NCBI GenBank assembly: GCA_013288005.1
Contig: JABDCS010000004.1
Span: forward strand, 1-64,000
Length of the DNA stretch: 64,000 nt
DNA from: Chlamydiota bacterium
Lineage (GTDB): Bacteria; Chlamydiota; Chlamydiia; Chlamydiales; Rhabdochlamydiaceae
Direction: 5' to 3'
The translations under genes were made by a program, and so were the position numbers. Within the stretch, counting starts at the first letter, position 1; every line of letters begins with the position of its first letter. The notes below the pieces were generated by a model. That model searched no databases, had not been told where the DNA came from, and saw only the letters and a program-made list of their open reading frames with translations. Positions 28,895-37,388 of this stretch are shown here, in pieces.

Positions 28895-28976
28895 TGCGGC
28901 CAAGATGACTCGAACATCCACCGGTTGCCCGACTAGAACCTGAATCTAGCGCGTCTACCAATTCCGCCATGGCCGC
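28895..28976 (-). tRNA. tRNA-Leu (CAG)
   Basis: 82 nt on the minus strand. The acceptor arm pairs GCGGCCA with TGGCCGC and the discriminator is A; no CCA is encoded. The D-arm region GGCGGAATTGGTAGACGCG is characteristic of bacterial tRNA-Leu. The anticodon arm is CTAGA-TTCAGGT-TCTAG, giving anticodon CAG. The TTC-G-A-type T-loop (GTTCGAGTC) is present. The long class II variable arm is short but consistent with Leu. Confidence 0.95.
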
Positions 28977-29169
28977 GAAAGCCGCAAATGATAGTCGAAT
29001 CTTTAGCTTTTAAGCAATTGAAACATCTACCCTGATGAGCCTTAAAAAATGTCCATGAATATTTTTGTTTGAAAAAAAATTGCTTTTGAATTGCTCAATG
29101 ATTTCTCGTGCTTTACCAGCAAAACAGTTCATGATAGGATCGGAGCTAAATTTGGAAGGAAGGTAAATC

Positions 29170-29499
29170 ATGGCTAGCAATCTTATTAAAAAATTCACAG
29201 AAGAAAATTTTGATGACGAAGTAGAGAAAGGGCTTGTATTAGTTGACATTACAGCAGATTGGTGCGGTCCCTGCCGAATGCTGGCTCCAGTACTCGATCG
29301 AGTGGCTAAAGATGTTGAAGGAAAGGCTGTTATTGGCAAGCTCGATATCGATCATGCGCAGAAAACAGCTACCAAATTAAAAGTCACATCAGTTCCCACC
29401 ATGATACTTTTCAAAGATGGAGAGGAAGTGGGAAGGATAGTTGGGTTGCACGATGAAGAGGCTGTTAAGAGCTTCATTACCAAAGAAGGTAGGTCTTAG
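29170..29499 (+). CDS. trxA: Thioredoxin
   Basis: 109 residues. Cytosolic dithiol reductase. The active site is WCGPC with Cys-32 and Cys-35; preceding ADWCGP and following KLDIDHAQKTATKLKVTSVPTM (with the cis-proline at VTSVPT) are standard. RBS AAGGAAGG sits about 7 bp before the ATG. It is adjacent to the transporter-trmL-mip-hisS block as in C. trachomatis (CT539). A bidirectional terminator follows 50 bp downstream. Confidence 0.97.
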   Translation: MASNLIKKFTEENFDDEVEKGLVLVDITADWCGPCRMLAPVLDRVAKDVEGKAVIGKLDIDHAQKTATKLKVTSVPTMILFKDGEEVGRIVGLHDEEAVKSFITKEGRS

Positions 29500-29502
29500 T
29501 TG

Positions 29503-29545
29503 TAGAGGGTGTATCAAAAGCAGTTTTGACAGACCCTTACTATTC
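29503..29545. repeat. One-ended fragment of the intergenic MITE-like repeat
   Basis: GTAGAGGGTGTATCAAAAGCAGTTTTGAC begins four bases after the trxA stop. It matches the inward reading of the family end (TAGGGTGTATCAAAAA at 32350 and 34907). No second end is recognised before the terminator. Confidence 0.45.
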
Positions 29546-29549
29546 TTAA

Positions 29550-29588
29550 AAAAGCTGTACTAAATTTTTAGTACAGCTTTTTTTTTCT
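29550..29588. terminator. Bidirectional terminator between trxA and the transporter
   Basis: A 12-bp stem AGCTGTACTAAA / TTTAGTACAGCT with a tiny loop is flanked by seven As on the left and nine Ts on the right. It therefore has a T-run on both strands and suits the convergent gene ends at 29499 and 29591. Confidence 0.93.
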
Positions 29589-29590
29589 CA

Positions 29591-31777
29591 TCATTTCGCA
29601 GATTCAGGGGAGGAATGACAGCGCAGCACATTATGGAGGATCGACCAGCGAGGTATATCTTCCTCAACGATATTCGTTTTACCCAGTACCCATAAGTTAT
29701 ATTGCTCTTGCCTAAACCCATCGAGTTCCTTAAGTTTTAACCATTCATGCAAATAAGTTAAAAGTTTCACAGAATCAAATTTTACAGCATACGCCAAAGC
29801 ATCAACACCTATTGATGGTTTTGGTTGGACAATCACATATTTTGGAAAACGAGCGACCCAAGTAATAGCTTCTGCTTCTGCCCACAAAAGCACATCGGCC
29901 AGGTCAGGCTTTGTCCCGAAAGAGTCGTAGTCGTTGAGAATAACGATGGGATTATTAGGAAACCAGCTACGCGCTCGGCATTCAGATGCGCCACCTTTCA
30001 AAACAGCTATCCGCCATTCAGGATGTTTAAAAATTGCATCTTTTTCTGAAAATTTTTTACTGAACTTTTTAGTCGTTACAAAAATAATAGGCGACTCAAG
30101 ATAAGGAGTTGAAAAAGACATTTTCTTAATCCTATCTTCTGTGATGGAGAGTCCTGACATGCCAATGTCGTAAAGGCCTTGATGAAGTTCTTCTCCAATA
30201 AGCGGATAGTTCAAAGGAACGAGTTCAAGACGACATCCAAGATCTTCAGCTAGACGTTGAGCCAGTGCTATATCAAAACCCACGATCTGATCAAACGTGT
30301 TGTTAAATGCAAAAGGTATAGCCAGAAGATTGCATCCGACACGTAAGGTTTTTGTACGAAGTATCTTATCGAAAGTATCCTCTTTGATTGGAGGAACTGA
30401 AGGAGTTGTTGTTGCCGTTAGAAAAGTTGCTCTTTCGGGCGCTTGAGGGATTTTTACTTCATAAATGCTCTTATTGAGATTTTCAATACGGGGTAAGGGG
30501 TTAAAGGATTTTAAGCCCATGACAAGAGCGATGATCGGGATAGTTGTAACAGCTACTTTCCGGAGAAAAGGCATTAAGGAGGGCGGGGTCAGCAACTTAT
30601 GACAGGCGAGTATGATAAAAAGGGATAAACTTGAAATCTCCATCACGGAAACCATAGATTGGAATCCAGAAGTAAAAGGAAGTACAGAAAGAAAAATATT
30701 CAGCGCTTCGATGGGTAATCCCAAAGTATCGAGGATGAAGGTTAAGCTATTAATCCACGCCCCCAAGCCCACAGATCCCAAACTTGTTAAATAAGCACTG
30801 ACAAAAAGTTGTAATTGACTGCTAAGTCCGAGAGGAATTCGGTAAAAAATAGAAATAAAGAAAATAAAGACAGTAATAAAAATCGACCCAAGTGGGAGGT
30901 TAAATACAATGGAAACTGTCCCCTGTATTTCACTTTGAATCTTATCGTCAGTCGGCATGATACGTTGTAGTTCTCGTTTGATCAGCTCAATAATGAAAGG
31001 GATCGAAATGAGAACGACATTGGTTGTGTAAGCGAGGACAAGAATAGGAAAAAGATCACGCACCCAACGAGCCGGCGAAATATTGGTGAGCATGCTTACA
31101 ACTCGGGGAATCACCCAAAAAATAAGCACGCAAAGAGAGAGTATATACAAGAGAATATACGTGCTCATTTGCTTGATAGTTGCAAGCTGAATGGTCCCTA
31201 CTTGGTTCGCAATAATAAGAAATGTGCCAAACGGAGTAATTCTGCTTATCCAGGCTGTAATCCGTGTTAATCCACCGACAAATGCATCCAGCACCTGCAT
31301 CAAAGAAGACTTTTCTTTTATATGCATGAAGGAAATGCCCAGAAGTAACGAGAATATTACAACGGCAGGAACAATATTATTGGATAACGCGTAGAAAATA
31401 TTTTCCGGAATAAGTACCTGCGCAAAATTAATTGCCGCAGGTTTTGTTGAGACATAGCCAGCCAATCCGCTCCCCTTTGCTTGAGGGAAAAGGAAGACGG
31501 TTAAATAGATCATGGCAATATTAATAGCCCAAAAAAGGGCAATGAAGATAAGGCCTTTATTGAGGATACGTAAGGCCTGAGAACTTCTAAGCTGACCCAC
31601 GCCATGCATAATAGCAAAGGCAAGATAGGGGATTGTCGTGATCTTGAGGATCATGATGTAGGCAGATCCCCAGGAGGCAAATACACGGCATGATTCGCCA
31701 AAAAATAATCCGAAAAGAACACCCAGAACTGTGGCAAGAACCATTTGCCACGTTAGAGAAATATGAAACAATTTCAT
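29591..31777 (-). CDS. Symporter (dicarboxylate/amino acid:cation, SDF-like) fused to a solute-binding protein domain
   Basis: 728 residues from ATG 31777, which overlaps the trmL stop (ATGA); a longer open frame to 31888 lies within trmL and is unlikely to be used. Residues 1-425 resemble the Na+/H+:dicarboxylate (SDF, GltP-like) fold: about eight TM segments, the PFGTFLIIANQVGTIQ segment near 182, and later hairpin-like parts. Residues 465-710 are an SBP_bac_3-type periplasmic binding domain: LRVGCNLLAIPFAF, IVGFDIALAQRLAEDLGC, YDIGMSGLSITEDR, MSFSTPYLESP. The usual substrate motifs are replaced: FNLPLGS where NMDGT is expected, and LPFTSGFQS where the Asp/Arg-rich helix 8 motif is expected. 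Likely amino-acid uptake, with substrate unknown. Confidence 0.8.
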   Translation of the reverse strand: MKLFHISLTWQMVLATVLGVLFGLFFGESCRVFASWGSAYIMILKITTIPYLAFAIMHGVGQLRSSQALRILNKGLIFIALFWAINIAMIYLTVFLFPQAKGSGLAGYVSTKPAAINFAQVLIPENIFYALSNNIVPAVVIFSLLLGISFMHIKEKSSLMQVLDAFVGGLTRITAWISRITPFGTFLIIANQVGTIQLATIKQMSTYILLYILSLCVLIFWVIPRVVSMLTNISPARWVRDLFPILVLAYTTNVVLISIPFIIELIKRELQRIMPTDDKIQSEIQGTVSIVFNLPLGSIFITVFIFFISIFYRIPLGLSSQLQLFVSAYLTSLGSVGLGAWINSLTFILDTLGLPIEALNIFLSVLPFTSGFQSMVSVMEISSLSLFIILACHKLLTPPSLMPFLRKVAVTTIPIIALVMGLKSFNPLPRIENLNKSIYEVKIPQAPERATFLTATTTPSVPPIKEDTFDKILRTKTLRVGCNLLAIPFAFNNTFDQIVGFDIALAQRLAEDLGCRLELVPLNYPLIGEELHQGLYDIGMSGLSITEDRIKKMSFSTPYLESPIIFVTTKKFSKKFSEKDAIFKHPEWRIAVLKGGASECRARSWFPNNPIVILNDYDSFGTKPDLADVLLWAEAEAITWVARFPKYVIVQPKPSIGVDALAYAVKFDSVKLLTYLHEWLKLKELDGFRQEQYNLWVLGKTNIVEEDIPRWSILHNVLRCHSSPESAK

Positions 31778-32334
31778 AGTCGTAGGCTCTGAAATTCTTT
31801 CTGGCGGAGTGCCTCGTATATTACTATCGAAACAGCATTCGAGAGATTTAGGCAACCAGAATCTTGCTCTCGCTTGCGACTTTTCCATTCTTGCGGTAGA
31901 TCGTTTTCAAGAGAAGGCCTAATACTTTCTTGAACATCGGGTAGGGGGTAAGGAGGATTTTTACGAGAAATCATAGGTATTGTGTAAAACAAATGCGACC
32001 ACTTGTCCCAAAATAGGGGGGGAAGGCCAGCTGTTTCTGAGCCAAAAATAAGTGTATCGCTCTCGGTGTATTGAATATCGCTATAAGGTCTTGAAGCGCG
32101 ACTTGAGAAAAAGAAAAAACGTGTAGAGCATGCTTCTAGGTAAGAAAAAAGATCATCAGTAAACGATACATTGATCCGATACCAATAATCTAGTCCAGCG
32201 CGTTTTAACATGCGATCAGAAGTGCTAAAGCCCAGAGGGCGAACAAGAAGCAGGTCTACAGCTGTCATAGCGCATGTTCGAACGATATTGCCAGTATTTT
32301 GTGGAATTTCTGGCTGATACAAAGCGATTTTCAA
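31774..32334 (-). CDS. trmL: tRNA (cytidine(34)-2'-O)-methyltransferase TrmL
   Basis: 186 residues, starting at TTG 32334 because the family begins exactly here (KIALYQPEIPQNTGNIVRTC). SPOUT methyltransferase that 2'-O-methylates the wobble base of certain tRNA-Leu. The knot motifs are LVRPLGF near residue 32, LIFGSETAGLP near 95, and CLNLSNAVSIVIYEA near 160. Between motifs 2 and 3 there is an unusual charged insertion (ENDLPQEWKSRKREQDSG). It corresponds to CT540 (spoU/yibK) in the chlamydial order. Co-transcribed with the downstream transporter by a 4-bp overlap. Confidence 0.9.
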   Translation of the reverse strand: MKIALYQPEIPQNTGNIVRTCAMTAVDLLLVRPLGFSTSDRMLKRAGLDYWYRINVSFTDDLFSYLEACSTRFFFFSSRASRPYSDIQYTESDTLIFGSETAGLPPLFWDKWSHLFYTIPMISRKNPPYPLPDVQESIRPSLENDLPQEWKSRKREQDSGCLNLSNAVSIVIYEALRQKEFQSLRL

Positions 32335-32349
32335 ACTCGACCTGCGTCC

Positions 32350-32581
32350 TTAGGGTGTATCAAAAATCTTCCAGGAGAGGGAACTGGAGTTAATTTTCAG
32401 TCGTTTATCAGGTATTTTTAAGCTTTTTTTTCATTCGTAAAAGATCAGTAATATCAAGTGCGTATATTATTCATCTCTTCCGAATGGAAAACAAATCAAA
32501 AATCCTCTTAAAAGCGGCTAAATCTTAACACTAGTTAGGTCTCTTAAGCGATGAAATATTTCATTTGATACACTCTCTTAA
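32350..32581. repeat. MITE-like repeat, copy between mip and trmL
   Basis: A 232-bp non-coding segment with inverted ends: left TTAGGGTGTATCAAA, right TTTGATACACTCTCTTAA. The left half AAAAATCTTCCAGGAGAGGGA aligns with AAAAATCTTGAAGAAGACCGA at 54052. The right half GGTCTCTTAAGCGATGAAAT aligns with the 54-kb copy. Both halves resemble each other, as though two units were joined. Confidence 0.65.
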
Positions 32582-32704
32582 ATCCCATTGGCCTTCAATA
32601 GATAGTCATCCGGTTTTATTCTTTCATAACGCTACCTTAAAAAAGATAGGGAGTTTTGAAATGGAAAACCGGACATGACTATCATAGTCTAGCAAAGATG
32701 GATA

Positions 32705-33532
32705 TTATCTAATGGTTTGGTGTTCAGTGTTTTTTGACGGTGTGGGGGCATCAGCTTGACTAATTTCTTTTTCAGATCCGCCTTCTTGAGGAGATCGAGA
32801 AATACTCTGAGTTTTATCATCGGGAGCGTTTGCTTTAATCAATTCTACTTCGAAAACGAGTAAGGAATTAGGTGGCAATTGTCCATTCGTTCCGTATGCA
32901 AGCTCGGGATGAATATAAAGAGTGCGCTTTTCCCCTTCTTTCATGCCTAAAAGACCTTTCCCAAAACCAGGAATAGTTTCATCAACGGAGATAACATCAT
33001 CTTCTTTAGAAGCTCCGAATACTGTTCCATCTATAAAGGTGCCTTTGTAACGAATAAGGGCTGATTGACCTTTAGCGACTTCCGATCCCTCTCCTTGACG
33101 TTCAATGCGGTAGTAAAGTTTTCCTTCTTCGATAGGCAGCACGCCTTCTTTTTTAGAAGCTTCTTGTATAAATTGTTCGGCAGCTTGCAAGTTATTTTTT
33201 GCAATGCGCAAGAAGGCTTGCTGACGTGCGGCTGTAAGTGTTTCAACACATTTCATTTCATCCATCGGAGATGGCTTACCTTGATGAGCATCTTGCAGGC
33301 CTTTAACGAGCAATTTTACGTCAAAATCGATCCCGAGTGTTTTAATATGTTGGGCTAGGATATGGCCAAAGGCTTCGGAAAGATCGGCAATTTGTTCGGC
33401 TTTAAGATCGGTAGTCTCAGCATCTGCTTTTGTCGCAACAGGCTTTGCTGATTCAGCAGATGAAGTATTAGCATGCATATTTCCAGCTACAAGTAGGGTA
33501 AGCAGGAAAGTAGAAAAAAGAGAACGTTTCAT
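32705..33532 (-). CDS. mip: Mip-like FKBP-type peptidyl-prolyl cis-trans isomerase
   Basis: 275 residues. The signal peptide is MKRSLFSTFLLTLLVAGNMHA. No cysteine sits at its end, so unlike the chlamydial Mip lipoprotein this one should be soluble in the periplasm. An N-terminal helical FKBP_N domain with dimer-like spacing (about 45-140) precedes the FKBP core at 145-235: YKGTFIDGTVFGAS, IPGFGKGLLGMKEGEKRTLY, PELAYGTNGQLPPNSLLVFE. The last 40 residues are a low-complexity tail. It overlaps the upstream hisS by 4 bp (ATGA). In C. trachomatis aspS lies between mip and hisS; here it is absent. Confidence 0.95.
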   Translation of the reverse strand: MKRSLFSTFLLTLLVAGNMHANTSSAESAKPVATKADAETTDLKAEQIADLSEAFGHILAQHIKTLGIDFDVKLLVKGLQDAHQGKPSPMDEMKCVETLTAARQQAFLRIAKNNLQAAEQFIQEASKKEGVLPIEEGKLYYRIERQGEGSEVAKGQSALIRYKGTFIDGTVFGASKEDDVISVDETIPGFGKGLLGMKEGEKRTLYIHPELAYGTNGQLPPNSLLVFEVELIKANAPDDKTQSISRSPQEGGSEKEISQADAPTPSKNTEHQTIR

Positions 33533-34833
33533 GAGGTTTTCCTTTTTGGATTTAGTTGGATGATTGTATTGATGAGATCATCCAAATTGATTTCTTTTGA
33601 TTGATGTGTAGCCATTTCCTTAAGCTGCGCTTTTTTTGAACGCAATTCGTCATCTCCGACGATTAAGCAGAAAACTGCCTTAAGGTAATTAGCTGTTTGT
33701 AAACAGTTTTGAAGTTTTTTCCCCGTTAGATCGACATCAGCGCGAATATGTGCGTGCCGCAAGGAGGTTGCCCATTTCATGCATGAAGGTCTCGCCGTTT
33801 CTCCTAAAGGGATAATGTAGATAAAGGGGGCTGCAGTGGAGGGAAATTCGATCCCTTGCTTTTGCATCGTTTGCAAGACTCTTTCGAGACCACATCCAAA
33901 TCCTATAGAAGGGAGATTAGGGCCCCCTAATGATGAAATAAGGCCATCATAACGTCCACCACCCCCAAGAGCATTTTGCGCACCTAATTGCCCGCTCGAG
34001 ACTTCAAAAACTGTGTGATTGTAGTAGTCAAGACCTCTTACAAGGCGCGGTGCGATTTCCCACTCTAATCCGATTAGTGTAAGTAAAGAGCAAACTCTTT
34101 CAAAGTGGCTTTTAGCTGTTGGTGACAGAAAATCTAGAATCGATGGCGCAGATTGGATAAATTCTTGGTCCTCTGGAGATTTGGAATCGAGAATACGCAT
34201 GATATTACGAGAAAATCGTGCTTGGCTATCTGCACTCATAGAGTCGAGATATTGCTTAAAGTGATTTTCTAATGCTGCCCGATAATGAAGACGCGATTCA
34301 GGATCGCCCACAGTATTAACAGCAACTTTAAGATTCTTCAGTCCTAATCTTCTGTAGAATTCTGTCAATAGGTCGATTAATTCAACATCTTGTTCGGCCG
34401 AACATACTCCAATTGCTTCTGCACCAAACTGGTGGTGTTGGCGATAACGACCAGACTGAGGACGTTCGTAGCGGAACATAGGAGAGATGTAAAAAAACTT
34501 CTGAACAGGGCGTTGTGTGTGTAGTTTTTTTTCGACGAATGCACGAATGACGGGGGCTGTTCCTTCAGGTCGTAAGGTCATCGAACGATTGGCTTTATCA
34601 AGGAAGGTGTACATCTCTTTAGTGACGATGTCAGAAGTTTCGCCTACACTACGGATAAAAAGTTCGGTTCGCTCAAAAACAGGAGTGCGGATTTCACGAA
34701 AGCCATAATCTCATGCAATCTCTCTGATGATATTTTCTACATATTCCCAATTAGTGGAATTGCGCCAAGAATCTTCTTTTTGAGGCTCTTCAGGGAGCAC
34801 ATCAAAAACACCCTTAGCAATGGAATATTCCAT
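33529..34833 (-). CDS. hisS: Histidyl-tRNA synthetase with an in-frame TGA at codon 41
   Basis: 434 codons from ATG 34833 to the stop, a normal length for HisRS. Class II synthetase. Reading on through the TGA (34711-34713) gives a continuous family match: SIAKGVFDVLPEE at the start, then IIREIA-stop-DYGFREIRTPVFE. Motif 1 follows (RTPVFERTELFIRS), then TLRPEGTAPVIRA, motif 2 YISPMFRYERPQSGRYRQHH, the histidine-binding LVRGLDYYNHTVFEV, and motif 3 FGCGLERVL. The TGA probably replaces CGA (Arg). The first ATG after it is at 34614 and would lose motif 1. Other genes here use TGA as a normal stop. A sequencing error, a lethal-looking mutation or recoding remain possible. Confidence 0.9.
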
Positions 34834-34880
34834 AATAAAATAAATTAGTAAGATGTGTAAGAGCTTACTTCACCTCCTGT
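34834..34880 (-). promoter_or_regulatory. hisS leader with a displaced Shine-Dalgarno sequence
   Basis: AGGAGGTG (minus strand, at 34878-34871) is a near-perfect ribosome-binding site but lies 37 nt before the ATG at 34833. Between them GTAAG (34868-34864) and CTTAC (34852-34848) can pair. This would shorten the effective distance to about 16 nt. The only codons directly after the SD are GTG-AAG-TAA. Confidence 0.35.
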
Positions 34881-34906
34881 AAAAAAACAAGGGCAGAGTA
34901 ATCATA

Positions 34907-34965
34907 TAGGGTGTATCAAAAAGCTGAGAAAATGGAGATAAATTTTCTTTTACTATACCCTGTTA
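34907..34965. repeat. Short MITE-like repeat, copy upstream of hisS
   Basis: 59 bp with inverted ends TAGGGTGTATCAAAAA and TTTTACTATACCCTGTTA. The interior GAGAAAATGGAGATAAATTT parallels TAGAAAATCGAGATAAATTT at 45314. Smallest member of the family, essentially two ends back to back. Confidence 0.55.
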
Positions 34966-35004
34966 CTGCTAGCAGGAGTTTTCTAAATTTAAGTTTCTAA
35001 ACTG

Positions 35005-35634
35005 TTAGCCTTCTCGGCCATTGATCATCGAAGCGAGAGAATCCAACCATTGCGTTAGCTTACTCGTAGAAGGATCTGATTGGAATTCTTCATGAAGAGA
35101 TCTCAAGAGATTCATAAAGGGGAAAGGAATCCAGTCTTGGCCTGCATGTTCAGAAAGATAATAACCCAAAGTGTGATCTTCTCCGGGAGGAAAATGCGTA
35201 ATTACATCCGCAAATTCAAAAATTTGGGAGGCCAGAATGTCTGATTGGAAATGCGTTTGATCCAAACCCTTACAATTTTCATATAAATTTTGCCAAAGTA
35301 GACTTAACTGATTAGTAAATTCAGGGTCATGGCTTTTATCGAAATGGGCTAATTCTTCTAAAACTTTTTTGAATGCTCGGATATCATCTATAGCTTTTTG
35401 TCGGTTCAAAAATCCGAGTGGTAGGGTGTGACCCCCGGTGAATTCATCAATAAGTTTTTTTAAACTTACATTTGCAGCTGCATAGTGGAAAATTTTAGAA
35501 GCTGGATTTTCTAAAATTTCCTCTCCACTATTCTCTTCTCTTAATCGTTGAAGCTGGGCTTGGTAAAGGGGGTCATGATGCCTATCATCTGAATTCCCTC
35601 GCCTGCCATTGATTGAACTATGAATATCACTCAC
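35005..35634 (-). CDS. Hypothetical protein
   Basis: 209 residues starting at GTG 35634, preceded by AAGGGATATCT. No signal peptide or membrane segment; a hydrophilic, mostly helical protein. The motif I-N-G-R occurs near both ends (SSINGRRGNSDD near residue 7 and SMINGREG at the C-terminus). The middle has many Leu/Phe at helical spacing. I do not recognise a family. It lies alone, downstream of the divergent gap to uhpC and upstream of hisS on the same strand. It could be a secreted effector or a lineage-specific factor, but nothing in the sequence settles this. Confidence 0.7.
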   Translation of the reverse strand: MSDIHSSINGRRGNSDDRHHDPLYQAQLQRLREENSGEEILENPASKIFHYAAANVSLKKLIDEFTGGHTLPLGFLNRQKAIDDIRAFKKVLEELAHFDKSHDPEFTNQLSLLWQNLYENCKGLDQTHFQSDILASQIFEFADVITHFPPGEDHTLGYYLSEHAGQDWIPFPFMNLLRSLHEEFQSDPSTSKLTQWLDSLASMINGREG

Positions 35635-35915
35635 AGATATCCCTTTTTTATGTGGCTAATTATTAATAATTTACCGCTTAAAGTATTAAAATTTTTACCG
35701 ATCTTAACTTTTTGTATATATATGTTAAATTGTATTAACAAGTCAGTCTCTTCTTCGTCCAGTGTAAAAAAAATGCTTAATAAAAATTCAAAGTTTGATG
35801 CACGCTCCTAAAATTTCTAGGAGAATCTAATTGGGTAACGCGCTTGAGCTGATAATAGGTTGATTATGATTGAAAGAATGAGTTATTCTTGCCTTTGCCG
35901 AACTGTGAGAGCATC
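35635..35915. other. Divergent intergenic region upstream of uhpC
   Basis: About 280 bp, AT-rich, with no convincing gene (a 63-codon frame at 35620-35811 overlaps the neighbouring start and is hydrophobic by composition only). Must contain both promoters. Confidence 0.5.
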
Positions 35916-37325
35916 ATGCGTTTTTTGAATTTGCTGCGGCCAACTCCGCATGCTGCGCCAATTGAAGACGAAGATTCTATTAAGAAAGCCTATAAATATT
36001 GGCGCTTGCGTATCTTCTATTCGATGTACGTCGGTTACATCTTCTACTATTTTTCTCGAAAAAGTTTTACCTTTGCGATGCCTACCCTCATGAAGGATTT
36101 GGGCTTCGATAAGAGTGACATGGGTATTTTAGCCAGTATTATGGCCATTACTTATGGGCTGAGTAAATTCATTAGCGGAGTTCTTTCGGATCGTTCCAAT
36201 CCTCGCTACTTCATGGCGATGGGCCTTATCCTCACGGGGGTTGCAAATATTTTATTTGGATTTTCTTCCTCTATCGCATTATTTGCCTTGTTCTGGGGAT
36301 TAAATGGGTGGTTTCAAGGATGGGGTTGGCCTCCTTGTGCACGACTACTTACCCATTGGTATTCGCAAAAGGAGCGTGGTACTTGGTGGGGAACATGGAA
36401 TTCTTCCCACAGTGTCGGCGGTGCCCTTATACCACTTGTTGCAGCTTTTTGCGCAGCGTATTTAGGTTGGCGCTATGCGATGTTCGTTCCAGGGGTTCTC
36501 TGTATTTTCGTGGGATTTTTATTGATCAACCGATTGCGTGACACTCCCCAGTCTTTGGGTCTACCTGCAATTGAGGACTATCGAAATGACCATCCGTCAC
36601 AAGGGAAAGATCACGAAGAAAGGGAGCTGTCTGCTAAGGAAATCTTATTCAAGTATGTATTAACCAATAAATATATTTGGATTCTTGGATGCTCGTATTT
36701 CTTTGTCTATATGATACGTCAAGGCGTTAATGATTGGGGTATGCTGTTTCTATGCGAGCACAAATCCTATTCAACAATGTTTGCTAGTTCCTGTATTTTT
36801 AGCTTTGAACTTGGGGGCATGTTTGGAAGTTTTGTTGCAGGGTGGTCATCCGATAAAATTTTTAAAGGAAGGCGAGGGCCGATTTGTGCTCTTTTTAGTC
36901 TTTCAGTGATTCTTGCGGTGGCTGGACTTTGGCTTTCTCCCCCTAATGCCCAAATTCTGGATTCATGCTTGCTCTTCGCAATTGGGTTTTTAATTTTTGG
37001 CCCCCAAATGCTCATTGGCATGGCGGCAGCAGAGTTATCGCATAAAAAAGCAGCAGGTAGTGCTACAGGCTTTATTGGTTGGATAGCCTATTTAGGTGCT
37101 GCAACTGCAGGATATCCATTGAGTCTCATCACACAATATTGGGGATGGGAGGCATTTTTCTGGACAATTGGAATCAGCGGAGCGGTTGCGACAGGCTTGC
37201 TTTTGCCTTTGTGGAATGTCCGGTACCGTTCAGAAATTTCTCCAAAAGACCCTCGCGCTACTACCCCCAATAATGAGGCTCTTCCACAAACTATTTCAGA
37301 AAAGAGTTCGACGTCCCTACTTTGA
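35916..37325 (+). CDS. uhpC: UhpC-like hexose phosphate transporter (MFS)
   Basis: 469 residues from ATG 35916; the upstream in-frame TTG at 35889 is unlikely. Organophosphate:phosphate antiporter family of the MFS, twelve predicted TM segments. YYFSRKSFTFAMPTLMKDLG is the typical start of UhpT/GlpT/UhpC proteins, GLSKFISGVLSDRSNPR is the loop 2-3 signature, and the second half begins near VYMIRQGVNDWG. In Chlamydia the CT544 protein takes up glucose 6-phosphate from the host, and the same role is likely here. Position between hisS and dnaE fits the chlamydial order. Confidence 0.92.
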   Translation: MRFLNLLRPTPHAAPIEDEDSIKKAYKYWRLRIFYSMYVGYIFYYFSRKSFTFAMPTLMKDLGFDKSDMGILASIMAITYGLSKFISGVLSDRSNPRYFMAMGLILTGVANILFGFSSSIALFALFWGLNGWFQGWGWPPCARLLTHWYSQKERGTWWGTWNSSHSVGGALIPLVAAFCAAYLGWRYAMFVPGVLCIFVGFLLINRLRDTPQSLGLPAIEDYRNDHPSQGKDHEERELSAKEILFKYVLTNKYIWILGCSYFFVYMIRQGVNDWGMLFLCEHKSYSTMFASSCIFSFELGGMFGSFVAGWSSDKIFKGRRGPICALFSLSVILAVAGLWLSPPNAQILDSCLLFAIGFLIFGPQMLIGMAAAELSHKKAAGSATGFIGWIAYLGAATAGYPLSLITQYWGWEAFFWTIGISGAVATGLLLPLWNVRYRSEISPKDPRATTPNNEALPQTISEKSSTSLL

Positions 37326-37388
37326 AGTGAAAGAATCTCTTCTGAAAGCGATGAACCTTTAGTTTTAGTACAATCTTAAGGATGGACG

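Noticed and set aside
31778-31888. N-terminal extension of the fusion transporter
   Set aside because: It lies inside trmL and precedes the natural membrane start MKLFHISLTWQ.
34711-34713. Selenocysteine at the hisS TGA
   Set aside because: HisRS is not a selenoprotein, the context (REIA-x-DYGF) suits Arg, and no SECIS-like stem is evident after the codon.
35620-35811. 63-codon plus-strand frame upstream of uhpC
   Set aside because: Overlaps the start of the minus-strand gene and is hydrophobic only because the DNA is AT-rich; no RBS.
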